NCBI GenBank assembly: GCA_022702705.1
Contig: CM040421.1
Coordinates: 3,720,001-3,784,000, forward strand
Length of the DNA stretch: 64,000 bases
Direction: 5' to 3'
Origin: Papilionanthe hookeriana x Papilionanthe teres
Taxonomy: Eukaryota; Streptophyta; Magnoliopsida; Asparagales; Orchidaceae
Shown piece by piece: positions 23,426-34,085 of this stretch. The position numbers and the translations under genes are program-made. The first letter of the stretch is position 1, and each line of letters starts with the position of its first letter. The notes under the pieces were generated by a model. That model saw only the letters and a list, made by a program, of their open reading frames with translations. It ran no database searches and had not been told where the DNA came from.

Positions 23426-24013
23426 CTAACCCTAAGAACTCACTCGATTCTCGATGGATTTTCGTGTTCTTATGCTCTATGGATTCGTCTTGAAGAGACG
23501 AACACATCCATACGGTAAACATGCATTTAAATTGACTCAAATTAAAATGAGAATCTCTGGAAGCTCGGGAAGAAGAGGGAGTCCATACCTTTGCTCAGAG
23601 AAGTGAAGCTTCGATCTGAGAGTTGTGTCACCTTCGATTGGATCTAAGTAAGCTCCAGATGAAGTCCCTCGGCACAGTGAATCGTCTAGCTATGAAAGTG
23701 ACCACGACCGATCACAAAGCTTGGAGGCTGGAGCAACCTGGGTGGCTTCGGAGATGGGGCTTTCGAGTGGGAAACTTCTTCCCTTGGTCCGAGTGAAGGT
23801 GTAGGACCAATCAATTTGGGAATTGGCTCATTGTGAGGAGATGTCCCGGTTTTGGGTGAAATTTCGGTTGAGAAATTGGATTCTGTCAGTGGGGATTAGG
23901 GCAAATTGACACTGGGGATCAACTGCTCTAAGTGTGGAGTAGGGCTTGGAACAATTTTGGCAGAGTTTCGGCAAGGTTTATGCAACTCTCTTCCATGGCC
24001 GTGAGGGGGTCGG

Positions 24014-24023
24014 GTTTAAATAG
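24014..24023 (-). promoter_or_regulatory. LTR TATA box CTATTTAAAC (D, 3' LTR)
   Basis: Minus-strand CTATTTAAAC about 2.38 kb from the LTR start at 26402. In a 3' LTR it would drive transcription out of the element toward lower coordinates. Confidence 0.5.
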
Positions 24024-26377
24024 AGGTGGCTGGAGACTCTCCCAGGGGGAGTTGAGGGCTGGGATCAGCTGCTCTTGGCATGTGAAGAACAGCCATGGTG
24101 GCCATTTGGAGTGAGGCGGCTCGGCAGGTGAGAATTCCAAGTTTGGGCTCACATGTGAGCTCTCGGCACTGGTGGTTTCCGGCGGTCGTGGTGGTCGGCC
24201 GGCCAGGGTCGAGTCACCCTCAAGCTCGGGTGGGTCAGGGCTGGAGGCTTGTGCAGTCAATTGGGCCTTGCCATGTGTAAAGGGGGTGGCTTGGAATGGA
24301 ATGGGGAAGAGGCCATTTTGGCTTCAATTTGGTCAACCCATTGGTTTGGGTTGGGTGCACCTCCCCATGGCCTGATTTTGGGCGGAGAGGATCAGTTGGG
24401 TCAGCCAAGAGAGGATGGTGTGGTCTCTATCCAAATAGTTTAAGTTAATTTTGGGTTATAGTGTTGCATTAAAGAGGTTAAAATGGCTTAAGGAAGGCTT
24501 AGGAAAGGACTCCCTCCACTTGCCATTAATGGCTTGGTGACAAGTCAAACCCCCCATGGCTTCATGTGGCTTGTCTATGGCTTGCATGGCTTGCATTTGG
24601 CTTGAAAAAAGGTTGACTTGTTTCATGAAAAAGGGTTTTAGAAATATTTGACATTTAGGGGGTAATTTGGCATGAGGTTTAATTTGGAATTATTTGATGA
24701 TGTGATTAGAACTTAGGGAATGGCTTTGATTAAGTGGATGGCAAATGGAAATGTCATGTGGGCTTTAGTGGTAGATTTTGGCCTCATTGAAATGGTTTTA
24801 GATGGGCTTTTAAAATGGTTTAGGAAAGTGGGCTTTTGAATTTTAAAATGGATTTTGGGATGAAATTTTGGTAAAGGCTTGGGCCAAATAATTGTTGAGT
24901 TTGGTTTAGGGATGTGTCATGAGTGATTTGAAACAAATTTGAGGTGATTTGGGTTTGAATTGGGTTGGATATGGGCCTTTTGGTAAAGAGGCTAAGGTGG
25001 GCCAAAATGGGCTACCATGGGCCAAAGTTGGGCTAGAGTTGAAATTGATGTAAAATTAATGTTGGGAAATGTTTATGGGAGTGTTTCAAAGAGGTTTTGG
25101 CTTAGGTTAGGTTTTGATTTTGAGGTTTGGGTCTATTTGGGCTAGGTTTAGGTTTAGGTCAAAATTGGGCTTTTTTATTTTGGGTTGAATTTGAGTGGGG
25201 TTTGGGTCTAAATTTTGGGCAAATCATGTTAGTGTTTTGTTTATGGGGATGTTAAGGAAGGTTTAGAAAAGATTTGGGGTTAATTGGAGTTGAATTGGGT
25301 GAGTTTGGGCTAAGTTTGGGTCATGGGTCCAAATTGGGCTTTAAGGCCAAAAGTGAAATTGGATCCCAATGCCAATCAAATTGGGCTTGGATTGGGTCTA
25401 GATTGGTGTTGGGGATGTTGAATTTGAAGTTTAGAATTGAATTGGACCAGAATTTAGGTCAATTGGGTAGGTTTGGTTTGACATTGGGTTTATTTTGGGT
25501 TAAAATGGGTCAAATTGGGGGTTTTGATAAAAGTGGGGTAAATTGACAAAATTGGCCCATGGTGTAGTTGGACAAAATGAAATTAGGAATATTTGGGATT
25601 TTCTGGAATTTTCTGGGAATTTTCTGAATTTTTGGATTTTTTGGCTAAGAGGAGTATTTTGGGTATTTGGAGGGTATTGGGAGGTATTTTTGGAATTTTT
25701 GGTGTTTTTGGGTATGGATGATCAATTTGAGTGGGGAGGAAATGTTTAGGATTGGTCTTGAGGAATTTTGGGTAATTTAGGTGGTTTTGCAAATTTTGGG
25801 TGGTTTCAAGGGTTTTGGGTAGGTTAGGCGGGTGTAGGGTCCCGGGGTCAAAAATTAAAAATTTGGAAAATTGAAGATTGGGTGAATATAAGTGGAATAA
25901 AATCATTTTGGTTGAGCCATGAAGCCACATCAAGCCCATATGAGCCATGAAGGGACTCATTTGAGGCATTCACTATGTTGTTCCTAACCCTCTTAGCCCG
26001 AGGGCTTAGGGGTTAGGGACCATCCATGTGAATCACTTACATGAGTCGGGAGGTCGAGTTAGGTATAGGTGTGGTTTTAGGAGGTGTATGGAAGTGTAGT
26101 GTATGAGTGTAGTGTGTGTGTAAGTCAGCCCCTTCACTAGACCGGGCCACTCGGGGCGGTCCTAAGGCCAAAGAGTCCTATAGGAACTCATCCTTTAAAC
26201 TTCCACACTCGATTTCAACCCTCCAGGTGATTAGGGGTCTACGATCAAGTTTGTGGAGTTTGCGGGGAGTTAAGAAGTGGTTTGAAATTCTAGATGGTGG
26301 ATCCCGATTCTAGTCCTCTAAGATAGTCAAAGGAAAAGCCTAAGGCTAGATCCTAAGTACTAAAAAGAAGAAGAGAA

Positions 26378-26398
26378 GACCTCATCAAAAATGAGGTC
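26378..26398. repeat. Terminal hairpin of the LTR
   Basis: GACCTCAT-CAAAA-ATGAGGTC is a perfect 8-bp stem four bases from the LTR end. It is kept in A (10346-10366), B (13497-13517), C (about 55002-55023) and D's other LTR, with changes only in the loop. Confidence 0.75.
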
Positions 26399-26402
26399 AA
26401 CA

Positions 26403-26416
26403 AATGGACCCCCAAT
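26403..26416 (-). other. Polypurine tract of element D
   Basis: Minus strand ATTGGGGGTCCATT lies directly before the 3' LTR start, the expected place for the plus-strand primer. It is identical in A. Confidence 0.55.
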
Positions 26417-26763
26417 AGGTGTGGTGAGCTGACGGAGCACACCGCGCGTATTGGCGTTGACCGAAAAGATCAACAAAACCAATCACAGATGTCCAAGTGA
26501 CAAACTTAGGACGAAGTAGAAGAGTTTCCACTGGGGAGTGTCAAGTATATCTCTAAGACTGGAGATTCCTGAACTCTCGCTGGGGAAAGGAAAAGGAGGT
26601 GAATTCCAAATCACAAGGTCCGGGGAAATTTCGATTTAAATTTTGTTTCAGTTTAAGTTTTGATGTGTGAATTCAGATTTCAACTCGAGTTTCAATTTAG
26701 ATTGAAGTTTTGTTAAGATTAATTTTGAAGGGATTTGATTTGAAATGAAAATTGAAATTTTAC
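26417..26763 (-). other. 3' UTR of element D, unique part
   Basis: Non-coding. It is shared with A up to about 26640, then T-rich DNA leads into the minisatellite. Confidence 0.6.
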
Positions 26764-28153
26764 GGTTTTAGATGTAACATCCTCAACCTCAAAAGAAAAT
26801 TGAATTGATTGGATTGAATCATTACAATGAGAAGAGATCTCAGAGCAATGTGGTATTGGATGTAAAATCCTTAACCTCAAGAGCTCAATTTGGGGTGCTT
26901 CATTGCAATAGGAAGAGAATCTAAAGCAATGCGCTATTGGATGTAAAATCATCAACCTCAAGAATTTGATTTTGATGTATTTCAGTGCAATAGGGAAAGA
27001 ATCCTAAAGCAGTGCGGTATCGGATGTAAAATCCTCAACCTCAAAAAGTTAATTTTGATGTATTTCAGTGCAATAGGGAAAGAATCCTAAAGCAGATGCG
27101 GTATCGGATGTAAAATCCTCAATCTCGAGAATTTGATTTTGATGTATTTCAGGTGCAATAGGGAAAGAATCCTAAAGCGATGCGGTATCGGATGTAAAAT
27201 CCTCAACCTCAAGAAGTTGATTTTGATTTATTTCAGTGCAATAGGGAAAGAATCCTAAAGCAGTGCGGTATGGGATGTAAAATCCTCAACCTCAAAAAGT
27301 TGATTTTGATGTATTTCAGTGCAATAGGGAAAGAATCCTAAAGCAGATGCGGTATCGGATGTAAAATCCTCAACCTCAAAAAGTTGATTTTGATGTATTT
27401 CAGGTGCAATAGGGAAAGAATCCTAAAGCGATGCGGTATCGGATGTAAAATCCTCAACCTCAAAAAGTTGATTTTGATGTATTTCGAGTGCAATAGGGAA
27501 AGAATCCTAAAGCGATGCGGTATCGGATGTAAAATCCTCAACCTCAAAAAGTTGATTTTGATGTATTTCAGTGCAATAGGGAAAGAATCCTAAAGCGAGT
27601 GCGGTATCGGATGTAAAATCCTCAACCTCAAAAAGTTGATTTTGATGTATTTCGAGTGCAATAGGGAAAGAATCCTAAAGCGATGCGGTCTCGGATGTAA
27701 AATCCTCAACCTCAAAAAGTTGATTTTGATGTATTTCAGATGCAATAGGGAAAGAATCCTAAAGCGAGTGCGGTATCGGATGTAAAATCCTCAACCTCAA
27801 AAAGTTGATTTTGATGTATTTCGAGTGCAATAGGGAAAGAATCCTAAAGCGAGTGCGGTATCGGATGTAAAATCCTCAACCTCAAAAAGTTGATTTTGAT
27901 GTATTTCAGATGCAATAGGGAAAGAATCCTAAAGCGAGTGCGGTATCGGATGTAAAATCCTCAACCTCAAAAAGTTGATTTTGATGTATTTCGAGTGCAA
28001 TAGGGAAAGAATCCTAAAGCGATGCGGAATCGGATGTAAAATCCTCAACCTCAAAAAGTTGATTTTGATGTATTTCAGTGCAATAGGGAAAGAATCCTAA
28101 AGCGAGTGCGGTATCGGATGTAAAATCCTCAACCTCAAAAAGTTGATTTTGAT
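26764..28153. repeat. 84-bp minisatellite in the 3' UTR of element D, about 17 units
   Basis: Each unit contains GCGGTATCGGATGTAAAATC, CTCAACCTCAAAAAGTTG, ATTTTGATGTATTTCAG and AATAGGGAAAGAATCC. The first three units are diverged and the rest nearly uniform. Variation is concentrated at two CAGTG sites per unit. Short ORFs within the array follow the repeat and are not genes. Plant gypsy elements, Ogre included, are known for variable tandem repeats in this region. Confidence 0.95.
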
Positions 28154-28695
28154 TGGTAATTGACTTTGCAACGATTTGTAGTGTTGATTTGAAAAGTGTG
28201 GAATTTTGGTGTTTCGAGAATTTCATGAAAGTTGTAAAAGACTTTCATGGAAGGAAATAGATTTGGAGGGAATATGTAGATGTTACATATCCCATTCAGA
28301 AGAGTTGATTGAAACTTGCTGGTTTGGATTGAATGTGATTCCTCGCCATCAGATTCGATCCGTGTCAATGGAATCAACCGCTTCCATCCCAGACAAGGGA
28401 GAGAGCAGAACGGATTGGATTTCAGATTTAGAAGGGTAAGTTTGAATTTGACTGAGGTTTGATGTGAGATCTGGAAAGATCGAATTTGAAATTTGATTGA
28501 GATTTGACTTGAAATTTGGAAAGATTGAACTTGAAATTTGATTGAGATTTTGATTTGGAAAAGAAAACAAGGAAAACTTTATTATCATGTTTTTATTTAT
28601 TTTAACACATTTTTATTATTTTTGGGTTCGGACCCAGTCATAAGTAATTACTTCACCTGTGCTTCTAGGGATGGAAAATTCACTCCTTCGAAACA
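28154..28695 (-). other. Spacer between integrase and minisatellite in D
   Basis: No gene. Near 28435-28560 there is a short repeated motif (GAAATTTGATTGAGATTTGA). The integrase stop is at 28696. Confidence 0.5.
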
Positions 28696-29812
28696 TCAGG
28701 TAGCGTAATACTTTTTCAAGTATCGTCCGTTGATCGGAAGCATATGTCGTTCTCCTTGACAATTCACTAGCTGGTAGGAGCCTCCTGAGTAGGCTGCCTC
28801 AACCACAAACGGTCCTTCCCAAGTGGGTTCAAATTTTCCTCCTATCTTGCGGTGCGCAAGAATAGGTCTTTTGAGAACGAGAACTAAGTCACCAACCTTA
28901 AAGGTTCTTGGGAGGACCGATCCGTCATGGGCTTGAACCATCTTAGCTTGGTATAGTTCTAAATTCGCTGCGCCGCAAGTCTCTTCCCTTCCGGGCTTTC
29001 CAATTCTTCTAGTCGTAATCGCGGCATTCTCTTCCGTCGTGAGTTTGTTTGCAATCGCAATTCGAGTGAAGGAAGCCGGACCTCTAAGGGTAACACTCGC
29101 CTCGGACCCATACACCGGAGCGTAAGGTGTAGCTTCGAGTAGGAGTTCGAAAGTTGTCCGGTAGGCCCATAAGGCTTCTAACAATTTCTCGTGCCAATTT
29201 CTCTTATTATCGTCCAAAGTCTTCTTTAAAATTTGAACGAGAGTTTTATTAAAAGCCTCGACCGAGCCGTTTGCTCTTGGGTAGTAAATTGTTGAATATC
29301 GCCGGTCGATTCCATGTCTCCCGACAAAATTGTTGATTTGCGTACTTCGAATGCCGACCCATTATCCGAGATGATCTCGCGCGGCACTCCAAAACGGTAA
29401 ACAACTTGGTTCTTGAAAAATTGTAGTACGTGATGTGCTTTCACTTCTCTAAGTGGAACCGCCTCGCCCACTTGGAAAAGTAATCTGTAGCCGCAAGAAT
29501 GAAGCGATGTCCTTTTGAAGATGGTGGTTCTATTGGACCCACTATATCTGTGCCCCAACATTCAAATGGCCACGATGCAATCGTCGGATGTAGCACATTT
29601 GGGGGTTGGTGTAGAACCACTCCGTGCACTTGGCACTGGTGACAGCTCTTGGCGATTTTCATGCAGTCGGTCATCATCGAGGGCCGGTAGTACCCTAGTC
29701 TTTTAATTTTCATTTTCATCTTTGGACCCGATCGGTGAGCGCCACGGAGTCCCGAATGTATCTCTTTAACAATTTCACGGGCCTCGGACCCGCTTAGGCA
29801 TCTTAGCCACAT
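28696..29812 (-). pseudogene. Integrase of element D, three overlapping frames
   Basis: The N-terminal part (29812-29441) has the zinc-finger His pair (IHSGLRGAH) and CHQC, then GTDIVGPIEPP with the first catalytic Asp. The next frame (29561-29226) has SDNGSAF with the second Asp. The third (29217-28696) holds the end of the core and a C-terminal module, WEGPFVVE. The breaks lie at about 29466 (after SKWA) and 29346 (after NGSAF). At 29346 a CTG in copy A reads CG; at 29466 the local frame implies the same change. The catalytic Glu (YYPRANG region) is out of frame near 29280. Inactive as read, possibly intact in the real genome. Confidence 0.85.
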
Positions 29813-29886
29813 TTGATCAAAAGACCTTCCGTATAACGTATTGTTTACTAATGCGTAGGACGGAGTTCTTTTCTTGATCCGATGGG

Positions 29887-30665
29887 CTAACGACCTATCG
29901 TCCGGTAGTTTTCCCTGTTTGCGGGTAATCTATTAATGGTTGTCGCCAATCTTCCGTGTTTTCTCGTCATCGCTGCAATTGATCCTTTCTCTTTTCTCGA
30001 TTTGTGTATTGTGTCTATGTCGAGTTGTGATAGGACCCGACGTCCGTGAACCGACACTTCCACCGATTCATCTTGCAAACGGGCAAATTCTTTTGCGAGA
30101 CGGGCTAGTGCATCCGCTAAAGTGTTTTCTTTTCCGGGAATTTTGTAGATCGTCACATTCGGAATCTGTTCCAACAATTTGTATGGCATACTTGGAAGTA
30201 TTGCTCGAGTCTTGGTTTTAAAATTCTGTATTGTCCGGCGATTTGTTGAATGATTAATTGCGAATCCCCGTAGATGTTGATGTCTGTTATCCCCATTTGA
30301 ATAGTTAATTCCAGTCCTGTTATGAGGGCTTCGTATTCCGTTTCGTTATTTGTGCACGGCTCTGTCAAGTGGTAGGAGTATCTTAACATCCCCCGCTCCG
30401 GTGTTATAAAGATTAATCCGATCCCTGCCTTACCGGGCACTATCACTTGCGATTCTTCGTCTTTATGTGCTGAAGATGCTCCGTCGAAATATAATTCCCA
30501 ACGTCGATCATCATGGTCTTCTAAGCTCATTATTTGTTCATCTGGCAAATCGTCATTGAGAGGCGATCTCGCCGCAAAGGGTGTGCTTGCGAGGAAGTCT
30601 GCTAAGACTTGTCCCTTTACGGCACGAAGAGGCACGAAAGTTATATCGAATTGCAATAATATCAT
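29887..30665 (-). pseudogene. Second (archaeal-type) RNase H of element D, two frames
   Basis: The ORF 30665-30153 reads LADFLASTPF, ELYFDGASSAHKD (first Asp), TNNETEYEALITGLEL (Glu) and INIYGDSQLIIQQIAG (second Asp), so all core residues are present. It leaves frame after LEQYF at about 30194, where CAG appears as CAAG. The ORF 30189-29887 continues with VTIYKIPGKENTLADALARL and linker. Tat elements are known to carry such a second RNase H between the usual one and integrase. Confidence 0.85.
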
Positions 30666-32329
30666 CGACCATCCGGTAAGTCCGCCGAAAGCGTTGGGCG
30701 GGTCATCGAGTATTGCAATGGATTAAATTTCGAAATCGAGGTTGACCTTATGAGAAAGCATGTAATGCTCGAGCTTTTGAGCGGCGAAGATCGGGGCCAA
30801 ACAATGCTTTTCAATTGCGGGATACCTTATTTCCGTCGGCGATAAACGACGGCTTAAGTAATAAAGAGCATTTTCTTTACCCTCATCATTGACACAGGCT
30901 AACGAGGCTCCGAGAGAGTCGTCTAAAGCCGCGGTATAAAGTATTAGCGGTCTACCCGAGGCTCGGGGCTGCTAAGACGGGAGGTGTCATTAAGTATTGT
31001 TTAATGTCCTCGAAGGCCCTACTGGCATTTCTCTTCCCAAATAAATTTGGCGTCCTTTTTAACTAGTGCCGAGAAAGGTCGACACCTACTCGACAAGTTT
31101 GAGATAAAGCGTCGAAGATATGCCAGCTTCCCTTGAAAAGATCGTAGTTGTTTTAAGGTTCTGGGAGGTGGCATTTCTAAGATGGCTTTAATCTTTTCCG
31201 GGTCGATTTCAATTCCACTATGTCGGACAACGAATCCTAAGAATTTCCCGGAGGTGACGCCGAAGGCGCATTTTAAGGGATTCATCTTAAGGTTAAATTG
31301 TCTTAATCGTTCAAAAACAATTCTCAAATCATACGAGTGGTTTTCCTTTACTTTGCTTTTGATGACCACATCGTCCACGTAGCATTCGACTTGATTGTGG
31401 ATGAGATCATCAAAAATTCTTGTCATCGCTCTCGGTAGGTCGCTCCTGCGTTCTTCAGTCCGAATGGCATCACTGTGTAGCAATATACTCCGATCGGCGT
31501 TCTGAATGATGTAAGTTTTTCATCTTCTGGAGCCATTTTTATCTGATTGTATCCTGAAGATCCATCCATGAATGAGAATATTTCATGTGTTGAAGCAATG
31601 TCGATCATTAATTCTGGGATCGGTAGAGGGAATTCATCTTTCGGACATGCCTTGTTTAAATCTCTGAAATCCACACAAATTCTGATCCGACCATTCTTCT
31701 TCCCGACCGGTACCACGTTGGCTAACCAAGTCGGGTATTGTTCTTCACGGACAAATTTAGCGTCTATTAGCTTTTTAACTTCGACTATGACTTGTTGTTC
31801 GATTTCTAGACGCATTCTTCCGGGACCTTGTCCGGCGGAACGAGCGGGGATCCACCCCTAGCTTATGGATCGCGACCTGCGGAGCTAAACCTGGCATCTC
31901 ATCATAGCTCCAAGCAAAACAGTCTTTAAATTCCATTAATAACTTAATTATTTCTTCAGAATCTTCTTTATTGAGTAAGGAGCTAACAAAGGTAGGTCTA
32001 GGTTCTTCGCTAGTACATAAGTTAACTTCCGTTAACTCATCTATTGTAGATTTGATCTCCTCTTCGAACTCTGGTGGAGCATCTCCAATTTGTAAATCTT
32101 CGAGCTCTTCTGTAGTTTCCATGCAGTTTTCATTAGACTCGCAGGTGACAACCAAGCAAAATTCAGTATCGTCAACTGATCCTACTGTGCCGAATCCGAG
32201 ACCATGTTTTGAATTGGGTGGACGACCGGAGTTATTCCATAATTTTTCAAAATGTTGTGATTGACCTTTTGTCCATTGTCGAGGTAAGAAACCACGCTGA
32301 ATTAAATTTTGAACACGGGAGAGTACCAC
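30666..32329 (-). pseudogene. Reverse transcriptase and first RNase H of element D, broken
   Basis: The enzyme copies element RNA into DNA. ORF 32329-31775 carries the lead-in FKDCFAWSYDEMPGLAP. ORF 31815-31423 has VKKLIDAKFVREEQYPTWLA, VDFRDLNKACPKD and the first catalytic Asp region FSFMDGSSGYNQI. ORF 31483-31019 has CYVDDVVIKSK with the active-site YVDD, then LRSFQGKLAYLRRFI. The usual RNase H follows to about 30700 in another frame (LILYTAALDDSLGA in copy A). Breaks: near 31820, at about 31433 (after GATY, CTG read as CG) and near 31017 (one extra base after CAG). The key polymerase motifs survive. Confidence 0.9.
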
Positions 32330-32726
32330 TCAAAAGGCAATTCCATTAATTCTGATGAAGTAGCATCTTCAAATTGTACATTATTTTCAGTTTTGGAGGA
32401 AGGAGCACCACGATAGAATTTGATGGGCTTTGCACCACCGCTACGTACCTCTTTGACCTCCATACCCTCGATCTTTTTAGAATGGATAGGGGTCAGGGTC
32501 ATAGTATGTACATAGTGGTTAATCTTCTCGTACATCAATTTATATTCTTCGTTTCTTTCATCTTCAATTGGGATTTTGAATTGCGGCTTCTTTCGACTTA
32601 TTGTCGCTGCTTCTTATTTGATTTCTTTTTCTTCTTCAGAACTATCTTCCCAATCGACATTGATGGTCGGTTTCCTCCGTCCAATCGTCCTAACGTCTCG
32701 CCACGACCTCGTCCCCGGCCTCGTCC
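32330..32726 (-). pseudogene. Protease-to-reverse-transcriptase linker of D
   Basis: This includes a GRGRG stretch and the ORF 32538-32302 (YEKINHYVHTMTLTPI ... SSELMELPFEWYSP). In copy A the linker is continuous with protease. Here a TGA at the end of the 33257-32727 ORF sits where A has CGA. The role is unknown; the linker is charged and poorly conserved. Confidence 0.7.
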
Positions 32727-33257
32727 TCAGATGCGAGTTGTGGAGAAACCTTCACCATCTCGCCGTAAGGGAGTGGTGAGTGACTGTTGGACTAGAACTT
32801 CATGTTCTTCGTTATCCCAAATTTCCTTTGCTTCATTTGTTATAGTGTCTCTGGAGAAGATTGTTTTCTTCGGAGGTGCATAATAAGCTGCATCTTCATG
32901 GATTCCGATTTCATGTACGGAGAACGGTTGTAAGTCACCTTTAATACACTGTTCCCCTCCGTCGTAGTATTTAATGCATTGATGTAGAGATGATGGTACC
33001 ATCCTGTTTTCATGTATCCATGGTCGGCCCGAGTAGAGCGTTGAATGACGTTTCGAATCAATTATGTGAAATTTCGCGGTTGTCTTTGCTAAGTCACCGG
33101 TCTTCATTAGCGGTGTTATTGAGCCGAGGGCTCTTTCTCCTTTACGGTTGAATCCTCTTAATAACATTTTGTCCGCCTCGAGCTCGCGAGCATCAATTTC
33201 CAAGTATGCTAGCGTTCGAAGATTCATTATATTGATTGATGCTCCCGGATCCACCAA
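32727..33257 (-). pseudogene. Aspartic protease of element D
   Basis: It cleaves the Gag-Pol polyprotein. The active site reads VDPGASINIM, with catalytic Asp and Pro where Ser or Thr is usual, as in copy A (LVDPGASINIM). The conserved body follows: DARELEADKMLLRGFNR, FHIIDS, GRPWIHENRMVPSSLHQ. The upstream frame (33645-33193) is broken near 33370, where D reads GGCTGTTCC against GTTGTTCC in A. The Met at 33257 is therefore internal, not a true start. Confidence 0.85.
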
Positions 33258-34085
33258 TACTCGGAGAGCGTAAACTTCCCGATTGTAGCCGAAATGTACA
33301 ATGGTCGGTTGTGGTCTCGTCGTCCCAAGTAATAGGTCGTCGTCCGTGAAGGTAACACCTCGGCTGTTCCTTTAACGAGCAAACCTCATCTAAGGACTCT
33401 CCGGCCATTTGAGCTAAGCAAATTTCTGGATCAAGTAAGGCCTTGATCAGAGCTTCTCTCATTTCTCTTGATAAGATGAGAGCGTCGTAGATGCTCAGTT
33501 TGGCTGGTAGTTTCCTAAGATGGGCTAGCACGTTGTAATCCACTTTGTTTTCATGTGCCTTATTTTCTTCTCGAATGGGTATTTCTTCTGCCGGGGTTGG
33601 TTCTTCCTGAACAACCACCTGCTTTCCTTTGTCTTTTGGACCCATTCTCGGAGGTAGAACTCTTCCACTTCTTAAGTTGACTTCGTGATTTCTTCGAATT
33701 TAGCATTGAGTTTGCTGGTGTCTCTTCTCGAATCGGGACGACGGGTTCTTCGAGATTAGCTTCGGAGTCCGAAGGCTCTAACTCTATTGTGATTCGGAGC
33801 TCCTCGAAACTCGCAAATAGATTCGTTGCTTGTTGAACTCTCGTAGCCTTCCCGGTGGATGTCTTCTTCATCATTGTGATCGTCGAGATTGTGTATGATT
33901 TGAGAATTGTCATTTGTATCGGAATCGACGTCCGGATTAGGTTGATTGTCGCTAGTTACGTAATCGTTAGAAACAGTCAAAACGTAGCCAACGCCATAAC
34001 CCTCATCATTATAAGATCCCACCGGAGTGAGCGGATAATCATACGAGTCGAAGTTCGAGGGATTTCTCCCCAGAATCGGAAACAA
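33258..34085 (-). pseudogene. Gag-Pol junction region of element D
   Basis: Three overlapping frames (34085-33756, 33913-33560, 33645-33193) cover an acidic linker with NSQIIHNLDDHNDEEDIH, then MGPKDKGKQVVVQEEP and VDYNVLAHLRKLPAKLSIYD, a block typical of Ogre/Tat pol before protease. In copy A the region reads on from gag in one frame (AYPRMVVSDSG). In D a one-base loss near 34085 creates a stop after AYPR. Gag and Pol are thus likely one long ORF in the family. Confidence 0.75.

Larger units (their letters stand above)
19045..26402 (-). repeat. 3' LTR of element D (7358 bp)
   Basis: Bounded by TGTCGGCAT and GAGGTCAACA on the plus strand. Visual comparison with 37538-44838 shows long identical stretches. 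The differences I sampled are mainly CAG/CTG-type changes, plus a longer TTTAA tract here. It contains short ORFs repeated in other copies (19118-19351 minus, 21928-22152 plus), which probably persist through shared descent. Confidence 0.95.

Noticed and set aside
26764..28153. Regular repeat array resembling a CRISPR locus
   Set aside because: Units of about 84 bp are contiguous, with no unique spacers, and lie in a plant retrotransposon 3' UTR.
32330..32726. Ogre-type intron between protease and reverse transcriptase
   Set aside because: Copy A reads from protease into the linker in one frame (56294-55320), and I see no consistent GT...AG pair whose removal would improve the frame.
32374..32883. 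169-codon plus-strand ORF and similar plus-strand frames over pol (55464-55974, 59128-59424)
   Set aside because: They are antisense to the clearly recognised protease and linker.
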